A stretch of DNA of 64,000 bases. It comes from Jeotgalicoccus psychrophilus DSM 19085. Lineage in GTDB: Bacteria > Bacillota > Bacilli > Staphylococcales > Salinicoccaceae. This document shows, in pieces, positions 35,578 to 45,300 of the stretch. The position numbers were made by a program, and so were the translations under genes. Position 1 is the first letter of the stretch; the number at the start of each line of letters is the position of its first letter. Location: contig NZ_AUEF01000001.1 in NCBI RefSeq assembly GCF_000425845.1, forward strand, positions 372,001 to 436,000, read 5' to 3'. Below the pieces are notes generated by a model. That model searched no databases. It saw nothing but the letters and a program-made list of their open reading frames with translations, and was not told where the DNA came from.

Positions 35578-35586
35578 ACTTGTCAT

Positions 35587-35615
35587 ATTATATACGTTTC
35601 CCATGCCTTTTTCAA
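35587..35615 (-). promoter_or_regulatory. rpsO promoter
   Basis: TTGAAA and TATAAT spaced exactly 17 bp on the minus strand, about 85 bp before the rpsO start. Confidence 0.8.
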
Positions 35616-35660
35616 GTGTTCATTTACACGATAAAAACCGGACCTCTTTAAAAGTCAGGA

Positions 35661-36599
35661 CTATTTATCCTGCAGCATCCGTCGTGCAATCTGCGCATCG
35701 GAATCGATTGCAGCAATCAGCGGCTCGATGCCGTCGAATTTTTCTTCGTCTCGGACGAAATGGTGCCAGTGCACTGTGACGTTTTCTCCGTATATATCGC
35801 GGGCGAAGTCAAAAATGTAAACTTCTGTCGTTAAGCGCGCATTATCGTGGAATGTCGGTTTAACACCTACACTCGCCACACCTTTATAAACAGTGTCGTC
35901 GTTTTCGATTGTCATCGTGACAGCATATGAACCTTTTGCCGGCATAAAGTAGCGGTAGTTCGGTTCGATGTTTGCTGTCGGGAAGCCGATTGTCCGGCCG
36001 CGCTTCTCCCCTTGTACGACAATGCCTTCGATATCGTAAGCGCGCCCTAATGCAGCGTTGGCATTATCGAGCTCGTGGTTATCGAGATATTCGCGGATGC
36101 GTGTCGTCGATACTTTATCATCGTCGAGTTCGTGCTTGTCGACTTCCGTCGTATTGAATTCTTCATACTGTTTTAAATCAGCGACTGTGCCGCTGCCTTT
36201 TTTACCGTATGTATAATCGAATCCTGCAATGACTTCTTTAATTTTGCTGCCGATAATATATTCCTTAACGAAATAATCTTTATCGAGTCCTGCAAATGCA
36301 CTGGAAAAGTTAATGACGAAGACATAATCTATGTCCAGTTCTTCCAGTTTCTTCATTTTAATATCAAACGGTGTTAAATAAGTTGTACGCTGTTTTTTTG
36401 GATCCAGTACGACAGACGGATGCGGATCGAATGTCATGACTGCTTTTTTTAAGCCGTTGGCTTCAGCAATCTCTTTCATCGTATCGATAACATCGATATG
36501 GCCTAAATGGAGACCATCAAAAAAACCTAATGCTGCAGCTGACGGCTCTATGTTTGAAAGTACTTCATCGTTTGGGTAGTGCAGTTTAATTATTTCCAT
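35661..36599 (-). CDS. ribF: RibF, bifunctional riboflavin kinase / FAD synthetase
   Basis: Makes FMN and FAD from riboflavin. The N-terminal nucleotidyltransferase has GFFDGLHLGH and TFDPHPSVVL. The C-terminal kinase domain has GRTIGFPTANIE and GVASVGVKPTF. Length 312 residues, typical. The start overlaps the truB end by 14 bp, as in bacilli. Shortly after its stop rpsO has a separate promoter. Confidence 0.96.
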   Translation of the reverse strand: MEIIKLHYPNDEVLSNIEPSAAALGFFDGLHLGHIDVIDTMKEIAEANGLKKAVMTFDPHPSVVLDPKKQRTTYLTPFDIKMKKLEELDIDYVFVINFSSAFAGLDKDYFVKEYIIGSKIKEVIAGFDYTYGKKGSGTVADLKQYEEFNTTEVDKHELDDDKVSTTRIREYLDNHELDNANAALGRAYDIEGIVVQGEKRGRTIGFPTANIEPNYRYFMPAKGSYAVTMTIENDDTVYKGVASVGVKPTFHDNARLTTEVYIFDFARDIYGENVTVHWHHFVRDEEKFDGIEPLIAAIDSDAQIARRMLQDK

Positions 36600-37539
36600 A
36601 AGTCCCCCATAAGTTGTTAAACATTTTAAATGGTTTTAACTGATCAGGTTTTTCCGGATGTGTTTTATAAATTCCGAGCGGCATCTCACCGCGGGTAAAT
36701 AATACAGTATCAAGTTCAGTTAACCCCAGCATTGTTAATATATCACTTTTTACTATTTTTTGCCCGTGTGTGATTTGGAATAATAAATCTTCATTATTTT
36801 GTATGTCGCGTCTTAATATATCGTCCAGCATATCGATGATTGGAATCGGCTCTGCTTTGACTGTGCCGTCTCTTAAATCATCTAAGCGAATGGCTTCGTC
36901 AATTGAAAATCCGCATGAGCCTGTCCGCCGGAGATATGACATATGTGCTGGATAGCCGAGTGCAGCCCCGATATCGACTGCAAGTGTGCGGATGTAGGTG
37001 CCTTTTGAGCATGTAACGTCGATATCAAATGATATTGACCCGTCCTCGTAACGGACGTCTGAAGTCAGTTTTAGATTTTTAATCTGCACTGTGCGGGACG
37101 GCCGTTCAACTTCAATGCCTTCGTGTGCATACCAGTACAATTTACGTCCATTTACGCGGACTGAGCTGTACAGCGGCACCATCTGATGATAGTCACCCTT
37201 GAACTTTTCAATGGCTGACAGAACATCCTTTTTAGTAATGCTGCCCTCAATGACCTCAGCGGTCTCCATCGTTTTACCTGTCGCATCTTCAGTATCTGTT
37301 GTGCGCCCGAGTGTGACAGTCGCGATGTAGCGTTTGTCCCGCTGCTGCAGTATTTCAGTCAGTTTTGTCGCGTCACCGATAACGATTGGAAGAACACCTG
37401 TAACGGAAGGATCGAGCGTACCTGTATGACCGACTTTTTTCGTGCCGAGTACGCGGCGCATTTTGTAAATCACGTCGTGTGAAGTCATGCCTGCGGGTTT
37501 ATCGACAGGAATCACGCCGTGTATATTATTGTTTGCCAT
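36586..37539 (-). CDS. truB: TruB, tRNA pseudouridine(55) synthase
   Basis: Isomerises U55 in the tRNA T-loop. The catalytic Asp is in GHTGTLDPSVTGVLPI, and the KP-x-G-x-T-S motif (DKPAGMTSHDV) is near the start. A PUA-like C-terminal domain follows. The start chosen is the ATG of MANNNIHGVI with GGTGA upstream; a GTG three codons earlier lies within that ribosome-binding site. The product is about 317 residues. It overlaps ribF. Confidence 0.96.
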   Translation of the reverse strand: MANNNIHGVIPVDKPAGMTSHDVIYKMRRVLGTKKVGHTGTLDPSVTGVLPIVIGDATKLTEILQQRDKRYIATVTLGRTTDTEDATGKTMETAEVIEGSITKKDVLSAIEKFKGDYHQMVPLYSSVRVNGRKLYWYAHEGIEVERPSRTVQIKNLKLTSDVRYEDGSISFDIDVTCSKGTYIRTLAVDIGAALGYPAHMSYLRRTGSCGFSIDEAIRLDDLRDGTVKAEPIPIIDMLDDILRRDIQNNEDLLFQITHGQKIVKSDILTMLGLTELDTVLFTRGEMPLGIYKTHPEKPDQLKPFKMFNNLWGTYGNN

Positions 37540-37565
37540 TATCTTCACCTGCTTATTTTATGTAA

Positions 37566-37612
37566 AAAAATAAAACCGCACCCGACTCCCGGCCGGGAAA
37601 ACGAGTGCGGCT
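37566..37612 (-). terminator. Intrinsic terminator after rbfA
   Basis: GC-rich stem (CCGCACTCG / CGGGTGCGG with inner CCCGG/CCGGG) followed by TTTTATTTTTTT on the minus strand. It closes the rimP-to-rbfA operon and separates it from truB-ribF. Confidence 0.9.
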
Positions 37613-37625
37613 TATATTGTTTTGA

Positions 37626-37973
37626 TTATTTATCCTGGTCTTTAATGTCGCTTAACAGTGATTCGATTTTTTTACCGTAGTCGATTGAAGTATCGTATTT
37701 AAATTTAACTTCAGGTGCTTTACGTAAACGAATATTAGATGCGACAGCTTTTCTGAATAGGCCGTTAAACTTATCCAGAGTTTCCTGGACGAATTCTCTA
37801 TTATTATTTAATGACGTATAGTAAGCCGTCGCTGTTTCGTTTTCTTTCGTTACTTCGACTTCGGTCACTGTAACCATACCGATGTCCGGTTCTTTATCTG
37901 TAACTGTTGTACGGATTTCTTCGCTAAGCACTTTTTTAATTTCTTCTGCTATGCGTTCATTTCTCGTTGACAT
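37626..37973 (-). CDS. rbfA: RbfA, 30S ribosome-binding factor
   Basis: KH-fold 16S rRNA maturation/cold-shock factor, 115 residues. Family signatures are RNERIAEEIKKVLSEEI, DPxx-type central region TVTEVEVTKENETATAYYTSL, and LRKAPEVKFKYDTSIDYGKKIESLL. It lies 2 bp after infB and is the last gene of the operon. Confidence 0.96.
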   Translation of the reverse strand: MSTRNERIAEEIKKVLSEEIRTTVTDKEPDIGMVTVTEVEVTKENETATAYYTSLNNNREFVQETLDKFNGLFRKAVASNIRLRKAPEVKFKYDTSIDYGKKIESLLSDIKDQDK

Positions 37974-37975
37974 AA

Positions 37976-40069
37976 TTATTTCCTCTCAATCTCTACCATA
38001 ATGAATGGCTCTATTTGGTCGCCTTCTTTGATATCGTTGAAGTTCTTAATTGTAAGTCCACATTCATAACCTGTCGTTACTTCTTTTGCATCGTCTTTAA
38101 AACGTTTCAGCGTATCGAGTTCACCTTCGAATACAACGATGCCGTCACGAATGACGCGCACACCGCTGTCACGTGTAATCTTACCGTCTGTAACGTAAGC
38201 CCCTGCAATTGTACCCACTTTAGATACTTTGAAGATTTCACGCACTTCAACGTTACCGATAACTTGTTCTTCGAATTCAGGATCAAGCATACCCTTCATC
38301 GCAAATTCAATTTCTTCGATAACTTTATAGATAATACGGTGAAGTCTCATATCGATCTGGCTTTGGTCTGCTGCACGTTTAGCGTTAACATCCGGGCGGA
38401 CGTTAAAGCCGATAATAATCGCGCTTGAAGCATTTGCTAAAGTAACATCTGATTCGTTAATTGCTCCGACACCCGTATGAATGATGCGGACGTTAACGCC
38501 TTCGACATCGATTTTCATCAGTGAAGCAGCAAGTGCCTCAACCGAACCTTGAGCGTCACCTTTGATGATAATGTTGAGATCTTTCATCTCGCCTTCTTTC
38601 ATCTGTTCGAACAAGTTATCGAGTGACACTTTCTGGTTTACTTCTCTGTCTTTCATAATCTTGTTTTCGTGGCGTGCTTCACCGATTTGACGTGCTTTTT
38701 TATCGTCTTTGAAAACTACGAAACGGTCGCCCGCTTCAGGCACATCGTTAATACCCGTAATTTCAACAGGTACAGACGGGCCTGCTGATTTAATACGCTG
38801 GCCAGTGTCTGAAACCATTGCACGGACTTTACCGAATGTAGAGCCGACAACGATGGAATCTCCGACGTTAAGCGTACCGTGCTGGACGAGCAGGCTCGCT
38901 GCAGGTCCGCGTGATTTGTCGAGTTCCGCATCGATTACTGTACCGACTGCAGGCATGTTGCTCGTCGTTTTAAGTTCAGCCATTTCGCCGACTAAAGTAA
39001 TCATTTCAAGCAGGTCGTCTATACCGTCGCCTGTTAATGCTGAAAGCTGAACGAAAATAGTGTCGCCGCCCCAATCTTCAGGATAAAGACCGTGCTCACC
39101 AAGTTCAGTCATTACGCGGTCTGCGTTTGCTGTTGGTTTGTCTGTTTTGTTTACCGCTACGATAATCGGCACTTCAGCCGCTTTCGCGTGGTTAATTGCT
39201 TCGATTGTCTGAGGCATTACACCATCATCTGCTGCAACAACAAGAATAGTAATATCAGTTACCTGAGCACCACGTGCACGCATTGTAGTGAAAGCTGCGT
39301 GTCCAGGTGTATCAAGGAAAGTGATTTTCTTATCGCCGTGTTCGATCTGGTAGGCACCAACGTGCTGAGTAATCCCGCCAGCTTCACCTGCAGTCACTTT
39401 CGTGTTGCGGATTGAATCAAGCAGTGTTGTTTTACCGTGGTCAACGTGACCCATAATTGTAACAACGCTTGGACGTTCTTCGTCGAGAGTCTGTTCTTCT
39501 AAGTTAAAGAAGTTTGTCAGATCGGTATCATCTACAAACACTTCAAGTTCAGAAGTGAAACCGTAGTTTTCAGCAACCACTTCAACTGACTCCTGGTCGA
39601 GTGACTGGTTAATGTTTGTCACAATACCTAACATGAATAAGTCTTTTACGATAACTGAAGATTCTACGCCGATTTTTTCTGCAAGTTCACCAACAGTGAT
39701 ACCTTCTTCGTAAGTGAAGTGTTTTGATTCAGGTTCCGCTTGTTTCGGTTCCTGTTTTTTAGCTTCAGCCTGTTTAGGCTTCGCAGTATTTGGCTTATTT
39801 TTCTGGTTTTGTTTTCTGTTGTTATTATTATTTTTTTGCTGGTTTTGTTTCGCATTGTTCTGTTTAGCTGCAGGTTTATTAGCAGCCGGCTTTGCATCAG
39901 CTTTTTTAGCGTTCTTTTTAAACTGAGCGTCGAGGACTTTAAGTACATCATCTTCTAATGATGACATGTGACTTTTTACCTCGATATTTTTCGATTCCAG
40001 GAAATCGATAATTTCTTTACTTGTTAATCCTGTTTCTTTGGCGTACTCATGAATTCTAATTTTACTCAT
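37976..40069 (-). CDS. infB: Translation initiation factor IF-2
   Basis: GTPase that recruits fMet-tRNA to the 30S subunit, 697 residues. N-terminal IF2_N domain ([21 protein letters not shown]), a low-complexity Lys/Gln/Asn/Ala-rich linker (about residues 50-115), a second IF2_N, then the G domain with [20 protein letters not shown] and NKTDK, and domains II-IV ending in the fMet-tRNA-binding C2 domain. The linker is short compared with E. coli, as in staphylococci. Confidence 0.98.
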   Translation of the reverse strand: MSKIRIHEYAKETGLTSKEIIDFLESKNIEVKSHMSSLEDDVLKVLDAQFKKNAKKADAKPAANKPAAKQNNAKQNQQKNNNNNRKQNQKNKPNTAKPKQAEAKKQEPKQAEPESKHFTYEEGITVGELAEKIGVESSVIVKDLFMLGIVTNINQSLDQESVEVVAENYGFTSELEVFVDDTDLTNFFNLEEQTLDEERPSVVTIMGHVDHGKTTLLDSIRNTKVTAGEAGGITQHVGAYQIEHGDKKITFLDTPGHAAFTTMRARGAQVTDITILVVAADDGVMPQTIEAINHAKAAEVPIIVAVNKTDKPTANADRVMTELGEHGLYPEDWGGDTIFVQLSALTGDGIDDLLEMITLVGEMAELKTTSNMPAVGTVIDAELDKSRGPAASLLVQHGTLNVGDSIVVGSTFGKVRAMVSDTGQRIKSAGPSVPVEITGINDVPEAGDRFVVFKDDKKARQIGEARHENKIMKDREVNQKVSLDNLFEQMKEGEMKDLNIIIKGDAQGSVEALAASLMKIDVEGVNVRIIHTGVGAINESDVTLANASSAIIIGFNVRPDVNAKRAADQSQIDMRLHRIIYKVIEEIEFAMKGMLDPEFEEQVIGNVEVREIFKVSKVGTIAGAYVTDGKITRDSGVRVIRDGIVVFEGELDTLKRFKDDAKEVTTGYECGLTIKNFNDIKEGDQIEPFIMVEIERK

Positions 40070-40083
40070 TGAACCAATCCCTT

Positions 40084-40380
40084 CTATAGGAGCTCTTTTA
40101 TCTTTCTGGCGAATCCCTTGTCGGAAATTGCCATTACGACCCTGTTATATGTGCCGGTCGCATGTGAAAGCTCTTCGTTTGTGTACTTGTCAATTACTGT
40201 GACATCATACGTTGCACATTTGTCTTTAATTCTCTTAGCTGTACTTTTACCCGCATTTGCCGCAAGTAACACAACTTTTGTTTTACCGGTTTTTATTGCC
40301 TCGAGTGTTTTCTCTTCGCCGGTAACAGTTTTCCCTGCGCCGGTTGCAAGCCCGATATAATTTAAAATTTTATCATTCAT
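40084..40380 (-). CDS. ylxQ: YlxQ, L7Ae-family ribosomal-type protein
   Basis: Small L7Ae/L30e-fold RNA-binding protein, 98 residues. The motif [41 protein letters not shown] is typical of YlxQ in the nusA-infB operon. It overlaps ylxR by 4 bp (ATGA), showing translational coupling. The exact role is not established; K-turn RNA binding is the family property. Confidence 0.93.
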   Translation of the reverse strand: MNDKILNYIGLATGAGKTVTGEEKTLEAIKTGKTKVVLLAANAGKSTAKRIKDKCATYDVTVIDKYTNEELSHATGTYNRVVMAISDKGFARKIKELL

Positions 40381-40661
40381 CGTTTTGGAATATCCTCTCT
40401 GTAAATAAGACGGATAATTTCATCGTATACCGGATCAAGTTCCTCAGTATTTTTACCGAGTGATTTTTCCAGCATCTTTTTGGCGCGTGCATTATTCACT
40501 TTGTCGAGATCTTTCACGACATAGCTGCCGCGTCCATTTTTCTTGCCTGTTTTGTCAGCGGACACTTCGCCTTCTTTTGTTACAACGATGCGGATTAAAT
40601 CTGCTTTAGGATGCATTTCATTCGTCAGGATGCATTTGCGCATCGGAATTTTCCGTGCCAT
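40377..40661 (-). CDS. ylxR: YlxR (RnpM) RNA-binding protein
   Basis: DUF448 protein of 94 residues from the start chosen. The signature RKIPMRKCILTNEMHPKADLIRIV and the nucleic-acid binding segment GKKNGRGSYV are present. In B. subtilis YlxR has been described as a nucleoid-associated/RNase P-modulating protein. The longest frame begins 33 codons upstream inside nusA, but the ATG with GAGGTGA five bases upstream is clearly the start. Gap to nusA: 10 bp. Confidence 0.94.
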   Translation of the reverse strand: MARKIPMRKCILTNEMHPKADLIRIVVTKEGEVSADKTGKKNGRGSYVVKDLDKVNNARAKKMLEKSLGKNTEELDPVYDEIIRLIYREDIPKR

Positions 40662-40671
40662 TTCTTCACCT

Positions 40672-41727
40672 CTAGTCGTGACTGATGCCAGCCTCGGCAG
40701 CATCTGTTTCGCTTTTAATATCGATTTTCCAGCCAGTGAGTTTTGCAGCAAGACGTGCATTCTGTCCTTTTTTACCGATTGCTAAAGACAACTGGTGGTC
40801 AGGAACGACAACGACTGTGGATTTAGAATCTTCATCAACTTTAACACTCACTACCTGCGACGGGCTGAGTGCATTTTTAACGAATACTTTCGGATCTTCA
40901 TCCCACAGGACGATATCGATTTTTTCACCGTTCAGCTCATCAACGATAGCTTCAACACGTGCACCTCTGGCACCGACACATGAACCGACAGCGTCGACAT
41001 CAGTGTTTTTTGCGTGAACGCTGATTTTTGAACGCTCGCCCGCTTCACGTGCAACGCTCATAACTTCAACAGTACCGTCAAAAATCTCAGGCACTTCTTC
41101 TTCAAATAAACGCTTCAGAAGATTCGGGTGTGTTCTCGACACGAAAATCTGAGGACCTTTAGTCGTCTGTTCCACTTTGTTGACGTAAACTTTAATACGT
41201 TCGTTTGGAATGTATGACTCATTCGGCATACGTTCTGATTCAGCAAGCACTGCATCAGTTTTACCAAGCTGAACATAGACGAAACGGTGATCTACACGGT
41301 CGATAAGACCTGTCAGAACTTCGTCTTCTTTGCTGATAAACTCGTCGTACAAAATGCCGCGTTCAGCATCGCGGATACGCTGCATAACAGCCTGTTTCGC
41401 AGCTTGTGCCCCTACGCGGTTGAAGTCTTGCGGAGTCACGTCTTCATCAAACGGATCGCCGATTTCATAAGCTGGGTTATAATTCTGTGCTGTTAACAGA
41501 TCGATTTCTGCAGTCGGATCTTCGACTTCAGCCACAACATCTTTACGTGAAACCACATGGTAAGCACCTGTCTCCATATTTAAATCAATCGAGACGTTTT
41601 TATGATCTGTATAGTTTTTCTTATATGCAGTAATCAGCGCTGCTTCAATGGCATCCACAAGCACTTCCATCGGAATGTTTTTCTCTTTATGAATAAATTC
41701 CACTGCATTAATTAGTTCCTGATTCAC
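40672..41727 (-). CDS. nusA: NusA, transcription elongation/termination factor
   Basis: RNA-polymerase-binding factor of 351 residues: N-terminal domain (LINAVEFIHKEKNIP), S1 domain (TGLIDRVDHRFVYVQLGKTDAVL) and two KH domains (GACVG replaced by SCVGARGARVEAIVDELNGEKIDIV, and SLAIGKKGQNARLAAKLTGWKIDI). There is no C-terminal acidic repeat domain, as usual in Gram-positives. The start is GTG with GGAGGAAAA upstream. Confidence 0.98.
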   Translation of the reverse strand: MNQELINAVEFIHKEKNIPMEVLVDAIEAALITAYKKNYTDHKNVSIDLNMETGAYHVVSRKDVVAEVEDPTAEIDLLTAQNYNPAYEIGDPFDEDVTPQDFNRVGAQAAKQAVMQRIRDAERGILYDEFISKEDEVLTGLIDRVDHRFVYVQLGKTDAVLAESERMPNESYIPNERIKVYVNKVEQTTKGPQIFVSRTHPNLLKRLFEEEVPEIFDGTVEVMSVAREAGERSKISVHAKNTDVDAVGSCVGARGARVEAIVDELNGEKIDIVLWDEDPKVFVKNALSPSQVVSVKVDEDSKSTVVVVPDHQLSLAIGKKGQNARLAAKLTGWKIDIKSETDAAEAGISHD

Positions 41728-41743
41728 TCAATTTTCCTCCATT

Positions 41744-42211
41744 CTAAAATAAGACGGCTTTTCTTATTGTTGCTATTTTTTCACGTTCCACTGTAATAGT
41801 TTTTTTGCGTGTTTTTACTTTGTAATCAATTGTTACTGAATTTTCATCGTAAGCAGTCAGTATGCCTGTCCACTCTTTTTCACCGTCAATTTGCTTATAC
41901 GCCTTAACGTAAATACCTTTGTTCAGTGTGAGTTCCAAATCTTCTTCATCCTTTATCGGACGTTCTGCTCCGGGAGATGACACATCTAAGTAGTACGCGC
42001 CTTCGACAATATCCCACTCATCCAGTTCAGCACTGATTATTTCTGCAAATGCTGCACAGTCGTCGAGTGTAATACCACCTTTTTTATCCAGGAAAATACG
42101 CAGGAAAAAGTCTGGTCCTTCTTTAACGTAGTTAACTTCAACCAGTTTTAAATCGTTGTCTTTGGCAATTGGCTCGACATGAGTAAATACTTTTTGTTCG
42201 ATTGCATTCAT
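41744..42211 (-). CDS. rimP: RimP, 30S ribosome maturation factor
   Basis: Ribosome assembly protein, 155 residues. Family motifs LVEVNYVKEGPDFFLRIFLDKKGGITLDDCA and YYLDVSSPGAERPI are present. It is the first gene of rimP-nusA-ylxR-ylxQ-infB-rbfA. A promoter and a stable leader hairpin lie upstream, and the ATG has AAAGGGGG as ribosome-binding site. Confidence 0.96.
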   Translation of the reverse strand: MNAIEQKVFTHVEPIAKDNDLKLVEVNYVKEGPDFFLRIFLDKKGGITLDDCAAFAEIISAELDEWDIVEGAYYLDVSSPGAERPIKDEEDLELTLNKGIYVKAYKQIDGEKEWTGILTAYDENSVTIDYKVKTRKKTITVEREKIATIRKAVLF

Positions 42212-42236
42212 GTCAAAGTCCCCCTTTCAAAACTAA

Positions 42237-42265
42237 GAGAAGAACGGGGCAAACCCGTTCTTCTC
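42237..42265 (-). promoter_or_regulatory. Perfect 12-bp leader hairpin before rimP-nusA (candidate attenuator)
   Basis: GAGAAGAACGGG and CCCGTTCTTCTC flank a five-base loop. On the minus strand the hairpin is followed by TTAGTTTTG. It lies after the rimP promoter and 26 bp before the start, so it is in the leader and not simply the polC terminator. Confidence 0.6.
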
Positions 42266-42294
42266 CTGCAGACTGAGTATTTTTATTCACTAAT

Positions 42295-42323
42295 ATTATA
42301 CCATAGGCTCCCATGGCGTGCAA
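42295..42323 (-). promoter_or_regulatory. Promoter of the rimP-nusA-infB operon
   Basis: TTGCAC and a perfect TATAAT separated by 17 bp on the minus strand, starting 6 bp after the polC stop codon. Confidence 0.75.
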
Positions 42324-42328
42324 CAATG

Positions 42329-45300
42329 CTAGATGTCAAAGATTGACAGCTGAGCTTTGTCCGGTAAATGATCGAGACTGCCGAGTTCAGTTAAGTACTC
42401 GATCAGTTTCTGTGATACGCCGGCTTTCTTATTTAAATCTTCTTTAGAGATAAAGCCCTCGTCACGACGAGTTTCGACAACCCGTTTCGCAACCGAGGCG
42501 CCGAGTCCCGGTACTGAAATAAACGGCGGAATCAGCGTGTCGCCTTCGATAATAAAGTCGAACGCGTCCGACTTATCGATGCTGACAGGCTGCACTTTAA
42601 AGCCGCGCTGTGCCATTTCATTAACGAGTTCCAGAACAACGAGTGTATCTTTCTCTTTCTTTGACAGCTCCTGGAAGTTCTGGTTCAGTTCGTTCACACG
42701 GTGACGGATTGTATCTTTATCTTTGACCATCGTTAAGAGATCAAAATCCGTTGCACGTACTGTAAAATAGCTCGCATAGTAAAACAGCGGATGGTGCACT
42801 TTAAAGTAAGCAATTCTTACTGAGTTCAGTACGTAGGCAGCAGCGTGAGCTTTCGGGAACATGTATTTAATTTTCTTACATGAATCGATGTACCATTTCT
42901 CAACGCCGTTATCTTTCATTGCCTGTTCGTGTTCTTCTGTTAAACCTTTACCTTTACGCACTTTCTCCATAATATTAAATGCAACACTCGGCTCAAGTCC
43001 TTTATACATCAGCGTTACCATGATGTCGTCACGACAGCCGATAACGTTCGACAGATCACATGTACCTTTACGTATTAAGTCCTGTGCGTTGCCGAGCCAT
43101 ACGTCTGTACCGTGAGACAGTCCTGAAATCTGTACGAGTTCACTGAACGTCGACGGCCTGGTATCTTCCAGCATCTGACGCACGAAACCTGTGCCGAACT
43201 CCGGAATGCCGAGCGTTCCCGTTTTACATAAAATCTGGTCCGGTGTTACTCCGAGTGATTCAGGGCCGCTGAACAATTTCATCGTTTCCTGATCATCTGT
43301 CGGGACTGTAGTCGGATCAATGCCTGACAGATCCTGCAGCATGCGGATCATCGTCGGGTCATCGTGACCGAGTATATCCAGTTTTAATAAGTTACTGTCT
43401 ATTGAGTGGAAATCGAAATGCGTCGTCATCCATTCAGCTTCAACATCATCCGCCGGATATTGAATTGGTGAGAAGTCGTATATATCCATGTCGTCCCGGA
43501 CAACGATAATACCGCCCGGATGCTGCCCTGTTGTACGTTTAACACCGCTGCACCCAAGTACGAGACGGTCAACTTCCGCGCCCCGTTTGTGCAGACCGTT
43601 ATCGTTTAAATAACCTTTGACGTAACCGAATGCTGTTTTCTCGGCAACAGTTCCGATTGTACCGGCTTTGTAAACGTAATCCACCCCGAACAGATCCTTC
43701 GTGTACTGGTGTGCTTTAGACTGATACACACCACTGAAGTTTAAATCGATATCCGGTACTTTATCCCCTTTAAAGCCAAGGAATGTTTCGAACGGTATAT
43801 CCTGTCCTTCTTTAATTAAATCCACATTACAATTGCTGCATTTTTTATCAGGTAAATCATAACCGCTCGATACCGAACCGTCAGTAAAGAACTCTGACTC
43901 TTTACATTCCGGACAGACGTAATGCGGCGGCAGCGGGTTCACTTCGGTAATTTCAGTCATCGTTGCAACAAGACTTGAACCGACAGAACCCCTTGAACCG
44001 ACGAGATAGCCGTCATCAAGCGAGCGTTTAACAAGCTTGTGGGAGATCAGGTAGATTACAGCAAAGCCGTTACCGATAATACTCTCGAGCTCTTTCTCAA
44101 GCCGGTCTACGACAATCTGCGGCACGTCTTCACCGTATAAAGCTTTCGCATTATCGTAAGTCATCTCTCTGATTTCTTCTTCCGCACCGTCAATTGTCGG
44201 CGGATATAAATCCTTTTTAATGACTTCAACGTTGCCGATCATATTAGCAATTTTCTGCGTGTTAGAGACGACAATTTCAAATGCTGTCTCCTCATCCAGA
44301 AAATCGAACAGCTCGAGCATTTCCTCAGTTGAACGGAAATGTGCTTCCGGCAAGTTGCCGCGGGACAGCGGATTACCCGGATTCGCTCTGACTAAAATAT
44401 CACGGGACAGTTTATCAGATTCTTCCAGATAATGCACGTTGCCTGTTGCGACAACTGTTTTGTCCAGTTCTTTGCCGAGTTTAATAATATTTTCAATAAT
44501 TTCTTCAAGCGTTGCTTCATCGCGTACGACTTCTCTGTCTAACAGCCGCTGGTACAGCGGTTTCGGGAAGACTTCCAGATAGTCGTAAAAATGCGCTTTT
44601 TTCTTCGCTTCTTCATATGACTTCTGCATCATTGCAGTGAATACTTCACCGTTATCGCAGGCGCTGCCGATTAACAGTCCTTCACGGTGTTCTTCAAGCA
44701 CCTGGCGTTTAATACGCGCAGATTTATAAAAGTGGTCGGTCAGTGACAGACTCACAATTTTAAATAAGTTTTTTAAACCTGTATTGTTCTGCACTAATAT
44801 CGAAATGTGTGTCGGCATCGCCCGTTTGTACGAGTCGCTGTTCGACAGACTCTTATTAATGTCTTTATGATTTGTAATACCATAGTCCGCTTTCAGCTGT
44901 GCCATCATCTTAATGAATATATAAGCTGTTGCTTCAGCATCGTAAATCGCCCGGTGATGCTGTGTTAAATCGACATTATATTTCTTCGCTAGAATATTCA
45001 GCCCGTGCTTTTTCATTTTGGTATTTATCGTTCTTGACAGCTCAAGCGTATCGATAACACCGTTTGTCGACTTGCCGAATCCTTCTTTACCATAAGCTTC
45101 ATCGATAAAGCCCATATCAAAACTCGCATTATGCGCGACGAATATTGCATCGCCGACCCAGTCTTTAAAGTCTCTGATAACTTCACTGATGTCCGGCGCA
45201 CCGACGAGCATATCGTCAGTAATTCCCGTCAATTCTTTAATCAGTTCGGAGAGCTTTTCTCCCGGATTGCTGAAGCGTTCAAATTTATCGATAACTTCAC

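Noticed and set aside
42237-42265. Simple polC terminator
   Set aside because: A good promoter lies between polC and the hairpin and the T-tract is poor, so a leader element fits better, though a dual role is possible.
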